DNA from: Tricholoma matsutake
Taxonomy: Eukaryota; Basidiomycota; Agaricomycetes; Agaricales; Tricholomataceae
Assembly (NCBI GenBank): GCA_026075535.2
Contig: AP026540.1
Coordinates: 5,890,001 to 5,954,000, forward strand
Direction: 5' to 3'
Length of the DNA stretch: 64,000 nt
Positions 1-12,591 of this stretch are shown here, piece by piece. Numbering within the stretch: position 1 is the stretch's first letter; each line of letters begins with the position of its first letter. The notes under the pieces are model-generated. The model saw nothing but the letters and a program-made list of their open reading frames with translations. It did not search any database and was not told the DNA's origin. Position numbers and translations under genes: made by a program.

Positions 1-1122
1 CCATCATTGAGGCGGAGACGCGAGAAGAGGTCATGCGCGAAATGGAGGATCGTATGAGGAACATGGAAGTGATGTATTCCAGGCGGCTGATGACTGAGGT
101 CAGTTACCTTCTATTCGATATACTCAAGCTCATCATGTTACAGCTAGAACAAAACGAGCTGAAGACAGATGCGAAGATCGACATGTTGCATCAAGCCGGA
201 TTCTTCGGAAGCCCTGAGGAACCTCTACGTCTCAACAACGGATCTGAAGCACTGAAATTGGATATCGGAATGACCATGGTAGGTGCATATCTTGCCATAG
301 GGTCTTCGGCGGACATATCTGGCTTTTGAAATCAGAACTCATACAGTGACGAGGGAGAGTTCGCATCGCATAATGGTACCCAGCCCAATCAAAGCACGTC
401 TTTCTCTGAGTCACCACTATCAAAAAAACGCAAGACCGGAGCAAAGCCGACTTCCAGCAAGCAAGGAGGTATAGTTACAAAAGTGATACGGGAAGTGCGA
501 AAGTTTGTTCCCGAGTATCCACTGCTTTCAGACAATGAAGAAGCAATGATGACGGAGACGGAACAAGACGACGACGAAGACGAAGAAAGCGTGGCAGAGA
601 CAGGCGCCATGAGGAGCGAGATCGATGAGGATGATAATGGGAACAATAGAGAATATAATGCGGAAGACGATAGTTGCCATTGGGTTCCTTCGACCGCATC
701 TTCTTCGAACAGGAACAGGACCCCGAAGGGGAAGGTCATCCAACGCCATCCCACTCCTTCTCTTGGCAATGATACCCAGAAAAAGAGGCTGGCACAAAGG
801 AACCGTTTGTCGAAACCGGAGGAGCAGATGAATGACTTAATGCTCTATGATCCCGATGACTCTGCGGTGATCCTGCCGACGACAAGATCCAAAGCTCGCT
901 GGACCGACAACGAGATGGACGATGACGTCCTGGAAATGGAAACTTCCGCAACAAGGAAGAAAAAAAGGTAATGCTGTTTGTTCGCAACGAGGTGTGAGTT
1001 TCATCTCGTCCATGTATTTCAGGCAACTCGGAAAGAAGCCTGTGATGACAGAAGAACAAATCGAACGTCACGTTGCCAAATCTGACAGTGCAGCGAATAT
1101 CAGACGATTGACGTTACGGTAG
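1..1122 (+). CDS. C-terminal part of a probable kinesin-like motor protein (5' truncated by window)
   Basis: Four exons can be joined in frame: before 99, 144-278, 336-967 and 1023-1122, with introns of 45, 57 and 55 nt bounded by GT and AG. The visible protein begins with a charged helix rich in E, R and M that looks like coiled coil, continues through a basic and serine-rich stretch, a long Asp/Glu-rich tract near 560-600, and ends in a short basic tail finishing LTLR. No motor domain is inside the window. The coiled-coil to acidic to basic-tail order resembles the tail of fungal kinesins of the kinesin-6/MKLP type. That family call is from memory of similar fungal proteins and is tentative; another coiled-coil nuclear or spindle protein is possible. 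Confidence 0.45.
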
Positions 1123-1250
1123 AGGAGTTGCAGAAGGACTAAGCGGTGGATGCGTTTACTGTGTGACTCAGTAGAATGATATGAATAGATGTCATACTCA
1201 GTCTGATCTGGTATTATTTGCTTTTTGGTAAGTATCGCTTGCAATCGAGT

Positions 1251-2199
1251 TCAGTAGCTGTGCATGTTCAGAGGTCTCCACACTGCACGAATCATAACAT
1301 TTCCAGTCTTGCATCCTGTCATCGGCCACCACTCGACACCTGACTCGTTGCCATCCAATAAATCGTCTAGTCGCAAAGAAAGACGACCCACGACCGGGTC
1401 ATCCAAGTGATCGTCGATAACCTGCACCGTGATTATACACGCTTCTTTCCTTGAACAGTAAAAGTCATGCTCTGCTTGCCACACTGGATTGAGGGAATGG
1501 CGTTGGCGTTTGGTGACCAAGATAGGGACATCCGAGTCATGGTATTCGATGTAAACCTTTGCAAGTGGACTGAGATGGCCAGACCGAGACCTACTAGCAT
1601 CCAAATTTCTAGCCTGAGGAAGAGAGAGCGAAATAACACCAGCGGCTGCCAATCACAGAGTAAGTCATTAGACAAACAACTATGCGAGATTTTCTTGTAC
1701 GTACGAAAGTCTTTTAAGCTGTCATTTGTTTGCAGGAGAGGATAGTAAATTAAATCGATGAGTAGCTCTCCACAAGTCTTCTCGTTTTTACAGAGAGAGA
1801 GAAGAAGACCCCCTCGAACTGCATCCTCCTTCAGCTTAGATAGCTTGTAGCAGCAAATTCCTAGGAGACTGTGTTTCCGATGATCATGATGATCAAAGAG
1901 GCTAAGAGTTAAAGTGTCATCCAAGGATCGTACGACAACAAAGCTCGTCTCCATCCAGGAAGGATTGAAACTGTTCTTGACCCCTAAGTTAGATCACAGG
2001 TATAAAACAACAGGCCATACTCGTGTAGTCGATTGCCTGTCTTCCCAACTTCAGCGCCATCATTGATGCTGATACTCACAAATGGATTTGGGGATCGCAG
2101 TAGTGTGCATGTGTTCCATGGTCTAATGTATGCAGATTGGATAGTCAGACTGATAACTCCAGCTACGCTCATCGAGTGTGTATATGTATATAAGTTCAT
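1251..2199 (-). pseudogene. Truncated tricalbin-like C2-domain relic
   Basis: Reads on the minus strand as two C2 modules. The first (about 2170-1740) matches the first C2 of the complete tricalbin gene at 3418-8919, including the SFNPSWMETSF versus YNPTWMESKF stretch and the DHHDHRKHSLLG versus DYNDHRKDSLLG loop. The second (about 1660-1254) matches its next C2, ending WRPLNMHSY against EWKPLNM in the parent. The membrane hairpin and SMP domain are absent. The intron between the two halves of the first C2 does not splice in phase: the donor near 2017 is phase 2, as in the parent, but the AG acceptor near 1984 would need phase 1, so a one-base change appears to break the frame. The later intron (about 1705-1655) still joins in frame. 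Best read as a decaying partial duplicate; an expressed short C2-only protein is a weaker alternative. Confidence 0.6.
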
Positions 2200-2285
2200 A
2201 AATAACAAGTTATATGCTTCACAAATACTTGTAGCCGTTTATTACCTCTTCATTTCAACATGAGCAAACACTTCGTGAAGATTCA

Positions 2286-3232
2286 ATGCTTCCTACCCCT
2301 GATCTATCCCATCTAACCAGCAAGGACTATGAACATGTGTATGAACCAGCAGGTGCCTCTTCCTCGTTTCGTACTTCATCGTTTTGACCCCACTCCAGAA
2401 GATACATTTCTACTACTTGACGCGCTGGAAGCCGACGCGCAGGACCTAAAAAATGATCACCCTAATGTATGCTTGGAAATCGGGTATTTTGCATTCATTC
2501 TCTAAGGACTACATCAAATCATGTCCGTTCCTTTAGATCTGGATCAGGATGCCTAACTTGCTTTATTGCAAAAATTCTTGGGCCGTCAGTACGTACGTTA
2601 AATAATCAGATCTTTTCCTCGACAACGACGGAACATTCTTCAAGTTTACCTTTGCACAGATATAAACCCGCACGCATGTTTATGCAGTGTCTCCACAGGT
2701 GTACAGAACAAGGTAGGCCTTCCAAGGTCTTGTTCATCCCACTAATGCTCGCCTAGGTCTCTCTTGAGCCTATCAATTCAAATTTTGCTCTTCCATTCCA
2801 TTTCCGTTTGAAACGTGCCGTCGATGTTATCATTTTCAACCCCCCTTATGTTCCTACGAACATGGACGAAGCAAGAAATGCACAATATGCCTGTGATATC
2901 CAAAGTTCTTGGGCAGGGGGTTCAGATGGGATGAACATAACAGACCAGTTTCTTGATCTCGTGGAGGTATGGAATGCCTCTGGAACACTACAGGCCTGTC
3001 TGACCGCACACTAGCAACTTATGGGTCCACGGGCACGATTCTATCTTGTTGCTGTCAAGGAGAATGACATCCCGAGCATCCGTCGCAGAATGTTAGAAAT
3101 TCATGGCCTTCAGAGTGATGTCGGTAGTTTCATTACTCCTTGACCGAGCTAAACGCAATCCAGATTGTTCTTCAACGTAGGGCAGGACGTGAGCATTTGT
3201 TCGTGTTGAGGTTTATTCGCAGCCTTCCCTGA
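2286..3232 (+). CDS. MTQ2: eRF1 methyltransferase catalytic subunit, HemK/PrmC family
   Basis: Seven exons join cleanly: 2286-2352, 2399-2483, 2537-2592, 2645-2712, 2757-2966, 3015-3119 and 3164-3232, giving about 219 residues, the usual Mtq2 size. The Rossmann methyltransferase signature is present: the SAM-binding LEIGSGSGC near residue 45, the acidic strand end LCTDINPHA, and the catalytic NPPYVPT motif that grips the side-chain amide of glutamine. Mtq2 works with the small zinc protein Trm112 and N-methylates the glutamine of the GGQ loop of release factor eRF1, tuning translation termination. The start is the first ATG, giving MLPTPDLSHLTS. The gene converges on the tricalbin gene with about 185 bp between stops and is divergent from the C2 relic to its left. 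Confidence 0.93.
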
Positions 3233-3417
3233 GATGATCAAAGTTTGGAAGACTGACGCCAAAGTGACTTCAGACAAATACTAAAAAACACAAAATGGGT
3301 GGAATAGCAGCGAGCAGCTGTTGGCAACATAAGGATTTTTTGTACCCTAATTAAATAAAATCATTATGTAAACTGAATTGTCCACGGAAAATGCACAACA
3401 GGGAAGCATTCAAATGT

Positions 3418-6400
3418 TCAATCATCATGATCTGGCAGAGGACGCCGGTTTCTGGAAAGGCTGAACCGGGAAGGAGACGCAATTCTAGGCATTCGTTCAC
3501 TAGAGGAATTAGTCACGCTTCTTGCTAGCAGGTTGGCGTTGGCGTCGAATTGCAACCTCAGGCGTAGTTGGCCACCTTGGCGCAATTCCAGGAAGACATC
3601 AGCTGACGACACGCCAGTAGACTGTAAGTGGCGCCAGATCTAAAAATAATGATATCAGTATGGGCATTGAATCAAGGAAGAGGAGAGTACCCACATCAAC
3701 TTCACCTTCCCCCAGCTCCCTGTCTCTACCAAGCGTTTTATGATCATGGATCCATGCAAACAGTTTCGGGGTGGATGCTCCGGCTTGAAATTCGAATGTT
3801 TCGTTCCTAAAAAGAGAGTCAAGTCCCAGTCACATAACATCATAAACATTACGCACCATTCTGGATGTCCTGTCTTTCCCGTGTGTTTTGTTTTGACTTC
3901 TTTATCTCCTACACGGATGGTGACATATGGTTTGCCGTCACTGCTCGATAGGTCTTTGGCATTCACAACAGTGACCTGGAGAGTACCTGGTTCTTGCGGT
4001 GAGCCATCCGTAGAGGACTTTGGAAAGGCAACGTTTCTAGCCTCCAAGTGGTCTGGTGGCCCCACAGGACGAGAGGCTTGCCCTGATGGTATATCAGGTA
4101 AGGTTTCTCGTTCGTGATGCTCCTTCCTGAAAACGCCGGTGACGCCGTGCATCACTCCCTTGCCAGCGGCGACAGGAAGCCCTCCAAACTGCGTCGGAAA
4201 GGCAGCGATTCTAGCCTCCAAGTTGTCTGGTGGCCCCACAGGACGAGAGGCTTGCCCTGATGGTATATCGGGTGAGGTTTCTCGTTCGTGATGCTCCTTC
4301 CTGAAAACGCCGGCGACGCCATGCAACACACCCTTGCCAGCGGCGACAGGAAGCCCTCCAAACTGTGTCATGGCTCTTCCGGCAGTATTGAATGTGGACG
4401 TTGATTTTCTTGCCTTCGCAATAATTTCCGGAGTGAAGACCATCCGTATTAGCACCTGACCCTTCTCTCCGTGCTTCGCTGAGGTCAGATTCAGTGTCCG
4501 CTCAGTGGCTTCGAAGGGCTCTATATCTGTGATGTCGATCTTTGCTGAACCCAGGCTCTTCGCCGCTTCGATTTGATTCCAGTCGAAGATTTCAACAGAA
4601 AAATCAGCCTTCACCCGGGACGGCTAGACATCACGACGTCATTTTTTGAATGCCTAATGACACAGGACCAACATACCACTTGAATGGTGAAATTCTCATT
4701 CCATTCGGGATTGAGGGTTTTCTTCTGGGTCTCTGACTTGAACACCTTCTCTCCATTCAGAGTGAAAACGGCATAAGGATCGGATTTCCCTGCGAAGAAA
4801 CATTCGAGATGAGGCTTGTTAGATCAACTGGCAAGGTATTCCCCACCTCCTCTATCGACGCCTTGGAATTGATGGCCTCTTAACAAGTGCACTAGGATCA
4901 CACCCTGATCTAAAAATATAGTCAAAATTTGGTTTGGAAATGAATGATGGCAACGAACTGTTTACGGTCTCTCTTGGTTCAAGTTGCACGGGCACGGGCA
5001 CATAACGCGCTTCAATGACCACCGTGGACGATCGTTCGTGTTCATCATGTAATGTGAACGTCTGAGGTCCGACCTAGTGCACAAAACGATTATGACTGCT
5101 GTCGAAAGGCGCCTGCCAAATGGGGCGTACCAGAGTTGACTTCAAGAATTGTTTCGCTTCGCCTTTCCATTCCCCGATAATGTCGTCTTTCTCCCCTTCG
5201 TCGGCCTCATTCAAACGTAGCCATACGCGACTGAAATCGACCTCTCTGATGAAGCCTTCACCAACATACTCCCATATGGCATTGTGACTTCGTGCGTTGA
5301 CTGTACTGAGACAAGGCCAATAGCCATCATCAAGAAGGACTTCAAGTCGGGCTTTCTTAATCAACGACCCCGATTTCACATTGAATATAATGATACCGGA
5401 TTCTGCCAAAATCTACGATTCAGCATTTTACCATATCAACTCACGCCGGACATACGGTGAGCTAGGAGTTCATCGGGGCTCATCTCGACACCTTCCTGGG
5501 GTGCGCTTGGCTCGGCTGTATGCGCTATACCACTTGATTCGGAGCTTTGAACACTATCGACCGAGTTGGTGGCCACATGACTCTTGGGTGCATCCTTCGG
5601 GGCATCCTTTGATGACAGTTTGATGGTAACGCCAGAGAGTAGATCATGCCCTTCCTTATCCGATAACGAGTGTGTCGAACTTTTATCGTTAACCTCGTCG
5701 GCGATCTTACTTTTAGGCTCGAACTTGGCACCTTTGACTGAGAGGGCAGGAAGAAACGTAGCAGTATAGTGCAAAAAGCCTTTATAGACGTTGCCTTTCT
5801 CAAGATGAATGGGATCTGTTGCTTCCTTAAGGCCGGTGGACTCGTAGCGGTATTGACCATCATCTCTTGATTTCTTAGCGAGAGCGGAGACCGCAAATTC
5901 GACAGAGCCTAAAGATCGGTCCTGGCAAATCATCATTGTCGACTTTCTGACAGGAGCTAAGGAATAAATCCCTTACTCTTGTCATATGTTGGTAGTCCAT
6001 ACACTCCAACACAAGCGTCTAGCAGAGCGAAACCATCATTACTAGACTATCGGTCAACGAGGTAAGACCCAAACACTCACTTCCTTCAGCGAATGAACTA
6101 CACAAAGATAGCATTTAGTCAACCAGCCAAGGACGGATAAAATTCTGGTATGTACCTGGAACGTAGACAATCTGATCCCAAACAGGGTTAAGATCTACAA
6201 AGTCCATTGATAAAAAGAATCAAATGAGCAGAAGTGATTCTGACTGTTGTTGATGACTTCTGTTCGGCCTTTCGTAACGTTATTAACTTGGACGCGTACG
6301 TACGGGTCACTCTAAGGCACAGATATCCTGGTCAAATGCAAGAGGTGGTGTCGGCTACTTGGAATATCTTACCTTGCCTCCCAGCGAGGCTTCCACGTTC

Positions 6401-8919
6401 CTGTTATTAGTCAGTAGTTTTACAAAGAATGAATCATTGAGAAGACGTACTTGACATCCGTCGCTTTGTCCAACAGAAGCCTGACAACGCCGATGGGTGG
6501 TTCATATTGTTCGGCACCCTGAAAGCTACCAGGCATGTTTAGCGGTTTCCATTCAGCGGATAGCCTCACACGCCCAGTGTTGCAACCACTCAAAGGGAAC
6601 CAATCCCTACCCGCTTCACCCATGCATGTCAATAGATCAGGTAGTGTTATTGACATGTAACCGATGACCGGATCCTTCATGAAGTCTCGATCGTCAACAA
6701 CTTTAATCGTGATGATGCATGAATTCTTGTCTGAACAGATGAACTCATACGGAGACTCCCATATAGGATTGTTAGTATGCTTGAAGCGAGCAGTCGAGTG
6801 TCCTGTTTTCGCATCGCCGACAAAGACTCTCGCAAGGGGGTTCAAATCCCCAGACAGAGATTTCGAAGAATCTAAATCCTTCGCTTGATGAATAGTAAGA
6901 CGGACAATTCCGACGGCTGTAAGGCGTTAAGTTCGATGTGGTACGATCCCGTTGTTATCAACTCACAGCTCTTCCCGTGATCTTCGCCCTCTTCGGCTTC
7001 CAACACGGGAAACCAGGATAAATCATACTTTAATTCTCCCCTTTCCTTTCCGTCTAACAGAAGATGAGATATGTTATCCTCTTGGGTCGCATCTTCAACT
7101 AATTTCGACAGCTCAAACATCGCTGAACCCAGCAGGCTATCTTTCCTGTGATCATTATAGTCCCAGAGGCTGAACACAAGGGACTCATTCAAAGCGTTGA
7201 GGAGAAGGAATTTCGATTCCATCCACGTAGGGTTGTAGCTAAGACAACAACAAATAAGTCCCATCAACGCAGATGTGAGCGGAGGCAACGTACGTATCGT
7301 GCTTCGTTTTCGTACGTGCAAGTTGAGCACGGTTATTGATGGTAAGACTGACATATGGATCAGGTGTTCCTCCACCAATCTTTGTGCCTTTTATGCCACG
7401 AGCAAATTGGACTGTGACACGAAGCACACCGATTGCGGCATCCAGAGGTTTACCGGAAAGCATGTGCTCGAGATTGAGGGTGAAGACGTTGGGATCATAC
7501 ATCATGGGACCCAGTGTTCCATGCGTCATCTCGCGGATAAAGGCAGACAGCCCTGGAATCTGCGCAGAATCAACATACAGAACACGTAAAGCAGTCACAA
7601 AGGAACGCTCACACTTGCGATATCGAACCCAAAGGCCTCGCCGCCGATGGGTTTGAGAACATAATCAATGACAGGCTTCTCCAAAAAGCTAAAATCCACA
7701 ATTTGGACATGAGGGAAGTTGGACATCAACCTCATGCGGATTCGCATAAGGCCGCTGAAACAGATGTCTTCGACCAGGATTGGTATGGTCGCTGTTGCGA
7801 TACTTTTGCCTACGCGCACCGAAAGGACCACCTTGGGATTCACTTTGGCGGCAGCCTGTCGTTGTGTCAGGTCCGAGATGTCAGTGGGCATGAAGGAGAA
7901 GCCCCAATCCATCATGATGATATCGTCAGGCGTTTTCGGGAACGTCCTGACTCTATCAATGCGGGGTGCTTTGGTGCCTAGAGTAAACTGAGAGAGTCGG
8001 AGTGAATCAAGGAACGGCGGGGTGTTGGTACTCAGAATCTGGTCCACTGACGAGATTATAGTGGCGGAGAGCACAGGCTCATATATGAGCCAGAAACGGT
8101 CGAGGAAGTTGTTAATCCAGTCAGCAGATTCATGTTCAGAGGCGAGGCGGGTCTTGACCAGCTCTCGTTGGATGTCGTCACGTGCATGACGTCGAACGCG
8201 TTCCAGAGAAGTGCTGTAATACGTGTTACATACTGCAAGGATGATGAACAGCCAACCCCAGCCAAAGCCAAAACGGGTTAAGAAGTGTGAAGAAAAAACA
8301 GCCTGGAAAGTAACTGATTAGGTTAGGAAGGGGATGTAAAGAGGCAAAGGAACCCACAAAGACGATAACAGCCGCATTGTGATACCAATGCCCATAGAAT
8401 TGCTCTGAGAGAAACATGTCAAGAATTCCCTTGTCCTTCTCCTCGCCTTCGTGGAGAGGTGCATTGTCAATGCCAGATATCTGTCGCCAACCGACTTTGT
8501 ACCAGGAAGGAATTGCAGAAGCGAGGTGTGCAGGCAGTCCACCAGGGATGACTGAGGCATCGGCATCTGGAAGCGTTGATGGTCCAGGAGGGGCTGCCTT
8601 ATCAGACTCGGCATCGACATCTTGCACATTTATTGTTGGCACAACATTGGTGTCGCCTTTTTGCACTTGTACCTCTGTAGTGACGATCAGTATCCCCATT
8701 TCGCAACATATCGGGAACGTCGAACTCACCTCGTTCTACAGGAGGTGTATGATCAATGACACTCTTGAGTTGATCTCGAGCCTTTCCGGCAGCTGCGCCC
8801 TTTTCAGCGGGTGATGCTGCGGCATCAAAAGAGTGTACGACAACACGACCCTCGTCAGTATCTTGTTTCAAAATATGGTTGACCTCAGCAAGGCCATTTC
8901 GAGCAAGGTCAATCGCCAT
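3418..8919 (-). CDS. Tricalbin / extended synaptotagmin-like ER-plasma membrane tether
   Basis: A multi-exon gene of about 1,500 codons starting at ATG 8919. Order: soluble N-terminus; hydrophobic ER hairpin near 8400-8230; SMP lipid-transfer domain (about 8200-7600) followed by a conserved GPIGGEAFGFDI-type end; then serial C2 domains at about 7500-6950, 6900-6540, 6480-5940, 5410-4970 and 4890-3420. Several exons join only with introns kept in phase, for example the donor at AGR... into DRSLGSVEF near 5930. Tricalbins anchor cortical ER to the plasma membrane through C2 domains that bind anionic lipids and calcium, while the SMP tube moves lipids. The segment between the last two C2 domains carries a 174-bp in-frame tandem duplication (listed separately). 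Sharing this neighbourhood with a truncated C2 relic suggests local duplication. Confidence 0.9.
4024..4371 (-). repeat. Two-copy 174-bp in-frame tandem repeat inside the tricalbin gene
   Basis: Copies at 4024-4197 and 4198-4371 are near-identical, with a period of exactly 174 bp (58 codons). On the minus strand each encodes a linker beginning TQFGGLPVAAGKGV, followed by GVFRKEHHERET and ending in a PVGPPD...LEAR segment. The reading frame is kept. The repeat lies between the fourth and fifth C2 domains, where length variation is probably tolerated. Confidence 0.92.
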
Positions 8920-9222
8920 AGAGGATAAGAGGAAGGGAAGGAGTGTCTTAAGTAGCCTAGGCTGAACAGGGTTCAGACTGATCCATTCCGAACGTCACAA
9001 AGTTGTCACGATCATGATGCCTTTGTCTCGCAAGTTTACAAAGTATGCTAGCTAGCTACGTCCGACCGTCGTGCTTGTTCGGATCCCGTCCCCGTCGTGT
9101 ATAGAAAGGGGGCGGAGGCTTCTGTTAGATACTTATACTTCAGTTAAAAAGTGTGTACATGTTTGTCACTGCTCCTTGTTACTCTGGTACAGTGTTGGGG
9201 GGTCAACGTTCAACATTGTACT
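8920..9222. promoter_or_regulatory. Divergent intergenic region, tricalbin / UGO1-like
   Basis: About 300 bp separate two divergent start codons (8919 minus, 9223 plus), so both promoters must lie here or extend into the leaders. No defined regulatory motif was identified. Confidence 0.5.
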
Positions 9223-10778
9223 ATGAGTGCACCGGGATCCTTGCGTGAACTTTACATCGACCCGTCGTCTGCTTGGGCTTTCATTCCACCCACCTCTCCG
9301 CAACCAGTTCAAGCATCAGAGCCAGCACCGTCAGGCCCTTCATACCAGTGGTCTACAAGACCCTCCCACAACTCCATCTTCGATCTCTCCCCTTCTCTTG
9401 ACCTAAGCGAGCCATCAAGTAGCAATGCTGCAAATCTTCTCAAGACACTCGTCGCGTCCGCTGTGTTGCAGTACACTAGTACTGCTATTGCCATGCCATG
9501 GGAGGTCGGAAAGCTGTTGCTTCAAGTGCAATGGGTTCCTCGACATGTGGGAGAACCCGAGGAGCCGGAATACATAGAAGAAAACGATGATGTGGTGGGC
9601 CTTACACCCGTATCATGCATACTTCCGTGCTGAAGAGACAAAAATTAGCTGAGCGATTCTTCAAACGATGAATCGTACTTTGCCGATCCGCAGAGTATAC
9701 CCACTGCTCGCCACCCTCTTACGAGGCAAACGGATGATCAGGGTTACGTTGTGCGCCGTTCAGTGCAGGAGGACAGTCCGCGACCGGAATACATCATTCC
9801 AGTGGGGAGAGCCGACGGCGTGTGGGGCATGATGAAACGGATCTGCATTTTTCGTGGAGAAGGATGGCTAGCCCTTTGGAAGGGTAAGTTGTTGAAAACT
9901 AATCAGCTACTTTTCACAAGTTCTTATTTGATCAAGGTCTGCTAACGTCTTGTCTTACGGAAATACTTTCCTCGACTATGCAACCACTCATTCAAAATCT
10001 ACTTGAATCCATTTTTCTTCCAACAATGTCACCTTTCCACCAGCCACCTATCACTCTACCGGTAGCCTCCCATCTAATTACAGGCTTCGTGCTCTCACCG
10101 CTTGACCTCATTCGGACGCGGTTGATAGTGCAGTCCTTCACGTCTCGCCACCGTACATACTCTGGCCCGGTGGACGCGTTGTCGCAGATCCTTCGCGATG
10201 AGGGCGGCCTGAAGGGCATTTATCTACATCCTCACCTTTTCTTTGCAACACTAATAGACAACACACTCCGACCAACTGTTTCCCTCGTTCTACCGGGTTT
10301 ACTCGCTGCATACCTCGGTGTCCAAATTTCAGAAGATACCAACCCCGTGGCATGGGGACTTGCGGAGCTTGGTGGTAGCTGTATTGGCTTGCTTGTCACT
10401 CTTCCATTCGAGACTGTGCGGAGAAGATTACAGGTACAGGTTCGTGGAACAGCAAAGTCTATCAAAGGATGTGTCGAGTTAAGACCTACACCATACAATG
10501 GAATTGTGGATGCGTTCTGGCATATTCTGACAGAGGAGAGGTCTGGCTTGCCGATTCGGAGACGGCGGAAGCTTCGTATAAGCCATGTAGAGGGGAAAGG
10601 AAAGGAACAAGGAGGCTCTGAGTTGGAAGAAAACGAGGACGGTGGCTGGTTGAGGAACTGGGGTATAGGACAACTTTATCGGGGCCTAGGGATGAGGCTG
10701 GGTGCGAGTGCTATTGTTTTTTTGCTTGTACTGCTGAGTGGGGGGGAAGAAGGAGAAGGAGGATGGGCAGAAATTTAA
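9223..10778 (+). CDS. UGO1: Mitochondrial outer-membrane carrier-like fusion protein, Ugo1 type
   Basis: Three exons (9223-9594, 9649-9883, 9937-10778) encode about 482 residues beginning MSAPGSLRELY. The C-terminal half has degenerate mitochondrial-carrier repeats: LSPLDLIRTRLIVQ and LPFETVRRRLQVQ both follow the PxD/ExxR pattern, and each is followed by a stretch with a glycine-rich helix. The N-terminal half contains an AMPWEVGKLLLQVQW carrier-like segment and a charged acidic loop. Ugo1 links Fzo1 and Mgm1 in mitochondrial fusion in yeast; basidiomycete homologues share this long, divergent carrier architecture. An ordinary inner-membrane solute carrier is less likely because of the length and degenerate repeats. 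A charged insertion near 10550-10650 precedes the last hydrophobic helix. Confidence 0.75.
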
Positions 10779-10890
10779 ATAAGCAAAGAGTATAACACAC
10801 GCGCATATACTTTGGGATTACGGCATGTGCCGGTAATCGAGAAACTTTGGGGTGACCTTATGTCTCAAGGTAATTTCTTGGAATTCTCTT

Positions 10891-12377
10891 ATGTCGCTAG
10901 AAAAACCTGTTTCCATTATGCACCTGCTCTCACGGGCCCTTCAGAGAATACGAACCACTCCTCCTCGCGTTATAGCCTCTCCACCAACTCGTTTGTACCA
11001 TTCTTGACTTACAATTCATTTACTTGATGCTCATTTTGCTCTATAGAACCTCGTCGAGCAGCTGTAGCTCTTATCATCCGTGTTGTACCCTCGCCAAATG
11101 CTCCTGTACCATCTTCACCAACCACACCACCCTCCCTCGTCGAATTCTTTGAACTCGATTGGGTCAACGATCCAAATGCTCGTCCAGAGATCCTCTTCTT
11201 ACGGCGGGAAAACCCTACTGCTGACGACGTCTCCCTTCCTCGTAATACTCAGGAAGCCCATGTCGCTTTTCCCGGTGGGAGGATGGAGCCGGAGGATGAG
11301 GGAGGCCTGTACACAGGTGAGCTGTGTCTATTCCCCAACCGTGTCTCTTGTCTAATCCTCGTGCCTCAGCTATGCGCCAGACATGGGAAGAAATAGGTAT
11401 TGACCTTGCTGAGAGCCAATACACCTGCATTGGTCAGCTCGACGACCGCGAGATTACAACATCTCTAGGCAAACGCTTGTTAATGGTCTTATCGCCTTTT
11501 GTTTTTCTTCAACTCACCCCAGAAGCACCGCTTGCAGACCCTGTCCAATCCACCACTCTCCACTGGACTCCACTTGCCTCTCTCGTGTCTCCCTTCACCC
11601 CTCCAAAATGGTCATCGGTCACAGTGGATGCCGCATCTCGTATTGCACCCAAACACTCAATTGCTCTGCGGCTCCTTGTTCGCCTTTTGGTAGGCAGCAT
11701 GCAGTTCCCTGCTATCTTGTTAGATACTTCTTCCTCTTCCTCTCTCACGGATCCCAAATCCACCAAGAAGCACGACATTTTAGAGAAAGGCATTCCTCTG
11801 TCCCCTCAGCCCACACAGACCCTCAAGTTATGGGGCCTATCCCTTGGCATGATGCTTGATCTCATGTCATACATGATTCTCCCTTCTCGATGCTCGAAAT
11901 TCGACGGAAAAGCCGATGGCAATGTAATGTTCGACTCACCGCTTTCGCGACTACCGTATCAGACCGACGTAGAGGGCTTGAGGGTGGACGTGGTAGCGCC
12001 GAGTCTTGGCAGCGTCTTCCCTCGATTTTCGTACCCAGACGTAAACTTCTGGATCTGGTCTGTTGAAAGTTCTCAACTTTTTCTTTCGCTCAGCTCTAAA
12101 TTCACCTTTCAGGGTCTTTGGAAAACGCTACCGAGAAGTCGTTCGTGGCTGGGAAGCCAGTGTTCGAGAGGGAGGTTCCAATGATCGACGGTAAGTCTTA
12201 CTATATCACCCCTTACTTTAATGTTTATTTTTCGTATGTAGCATAAATTGGTCTGGGTCTGCGCTGAGCACGTTTTACGCCGCCATTCGAAAGGCTCTCG
12301 TCGTCGTGCTGGTTGCGCGAGCTCTTGGCATTTTATTTGGTATTGCATTCGCCGGATGGTGGATTTTCAGACATTGA
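10891..12377 (+). CDS. Nudix hydrolase with C-terminal membrane anchor
   Basis: Five exons (10891-10990, 11047-11316, 11370-12057, 12113-12190, 12242-12377) give about 423 residues. The Nudix helix is recognisable as HVAFPGGRMEPEDEGG followed by MRQTWEEIGIDL: the metal-binding EE pair is kept but the usual RE reads RQ. The layout (FLRRENP strand, PGGR, EDEGG) resembles CoA diphosphatase-like fungal Nudix proteins, so hydrolysis of a nucleoside diphosphate-linked substrate such as CoA is plausible but not shown. The last exon encodes a hydrophobic helix with VVLVARALGILFGIAF then GWWIFRH, indicating tail anchoring. The start at 10891 gives MSLEKPVSIMHLLSRALQRI, which has an amphipathic, mitochondria-like look. 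Confidence 0.8.
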
Positions 12378-12591
12378 TCATGCCCTGGGAAAACGGTGAT
12401 CCACGGTTGAATGGTGTGACGACCCATTGTTTGTTCAGTAGGCACGGTTGACAGGGTGTATTTTTTTTCGGATATTCATTTCGCTTCCAAAAGAACACTT
12501 ATAGCATTTTGTTATGGTCTGTATTTTATGCGAGGTTGGGGTTCACCGTTGATACAATGATTGATATGCTATATACACCAACTGCCCCTTT

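Noticed and set aside
5525..5896. 123-codon minus-strand frame inside the tricalbin region
   Set aside because: It overlaps, in a different frame, an exon that clearly encodes the tricalbin C2 linker, so it is a shadow.
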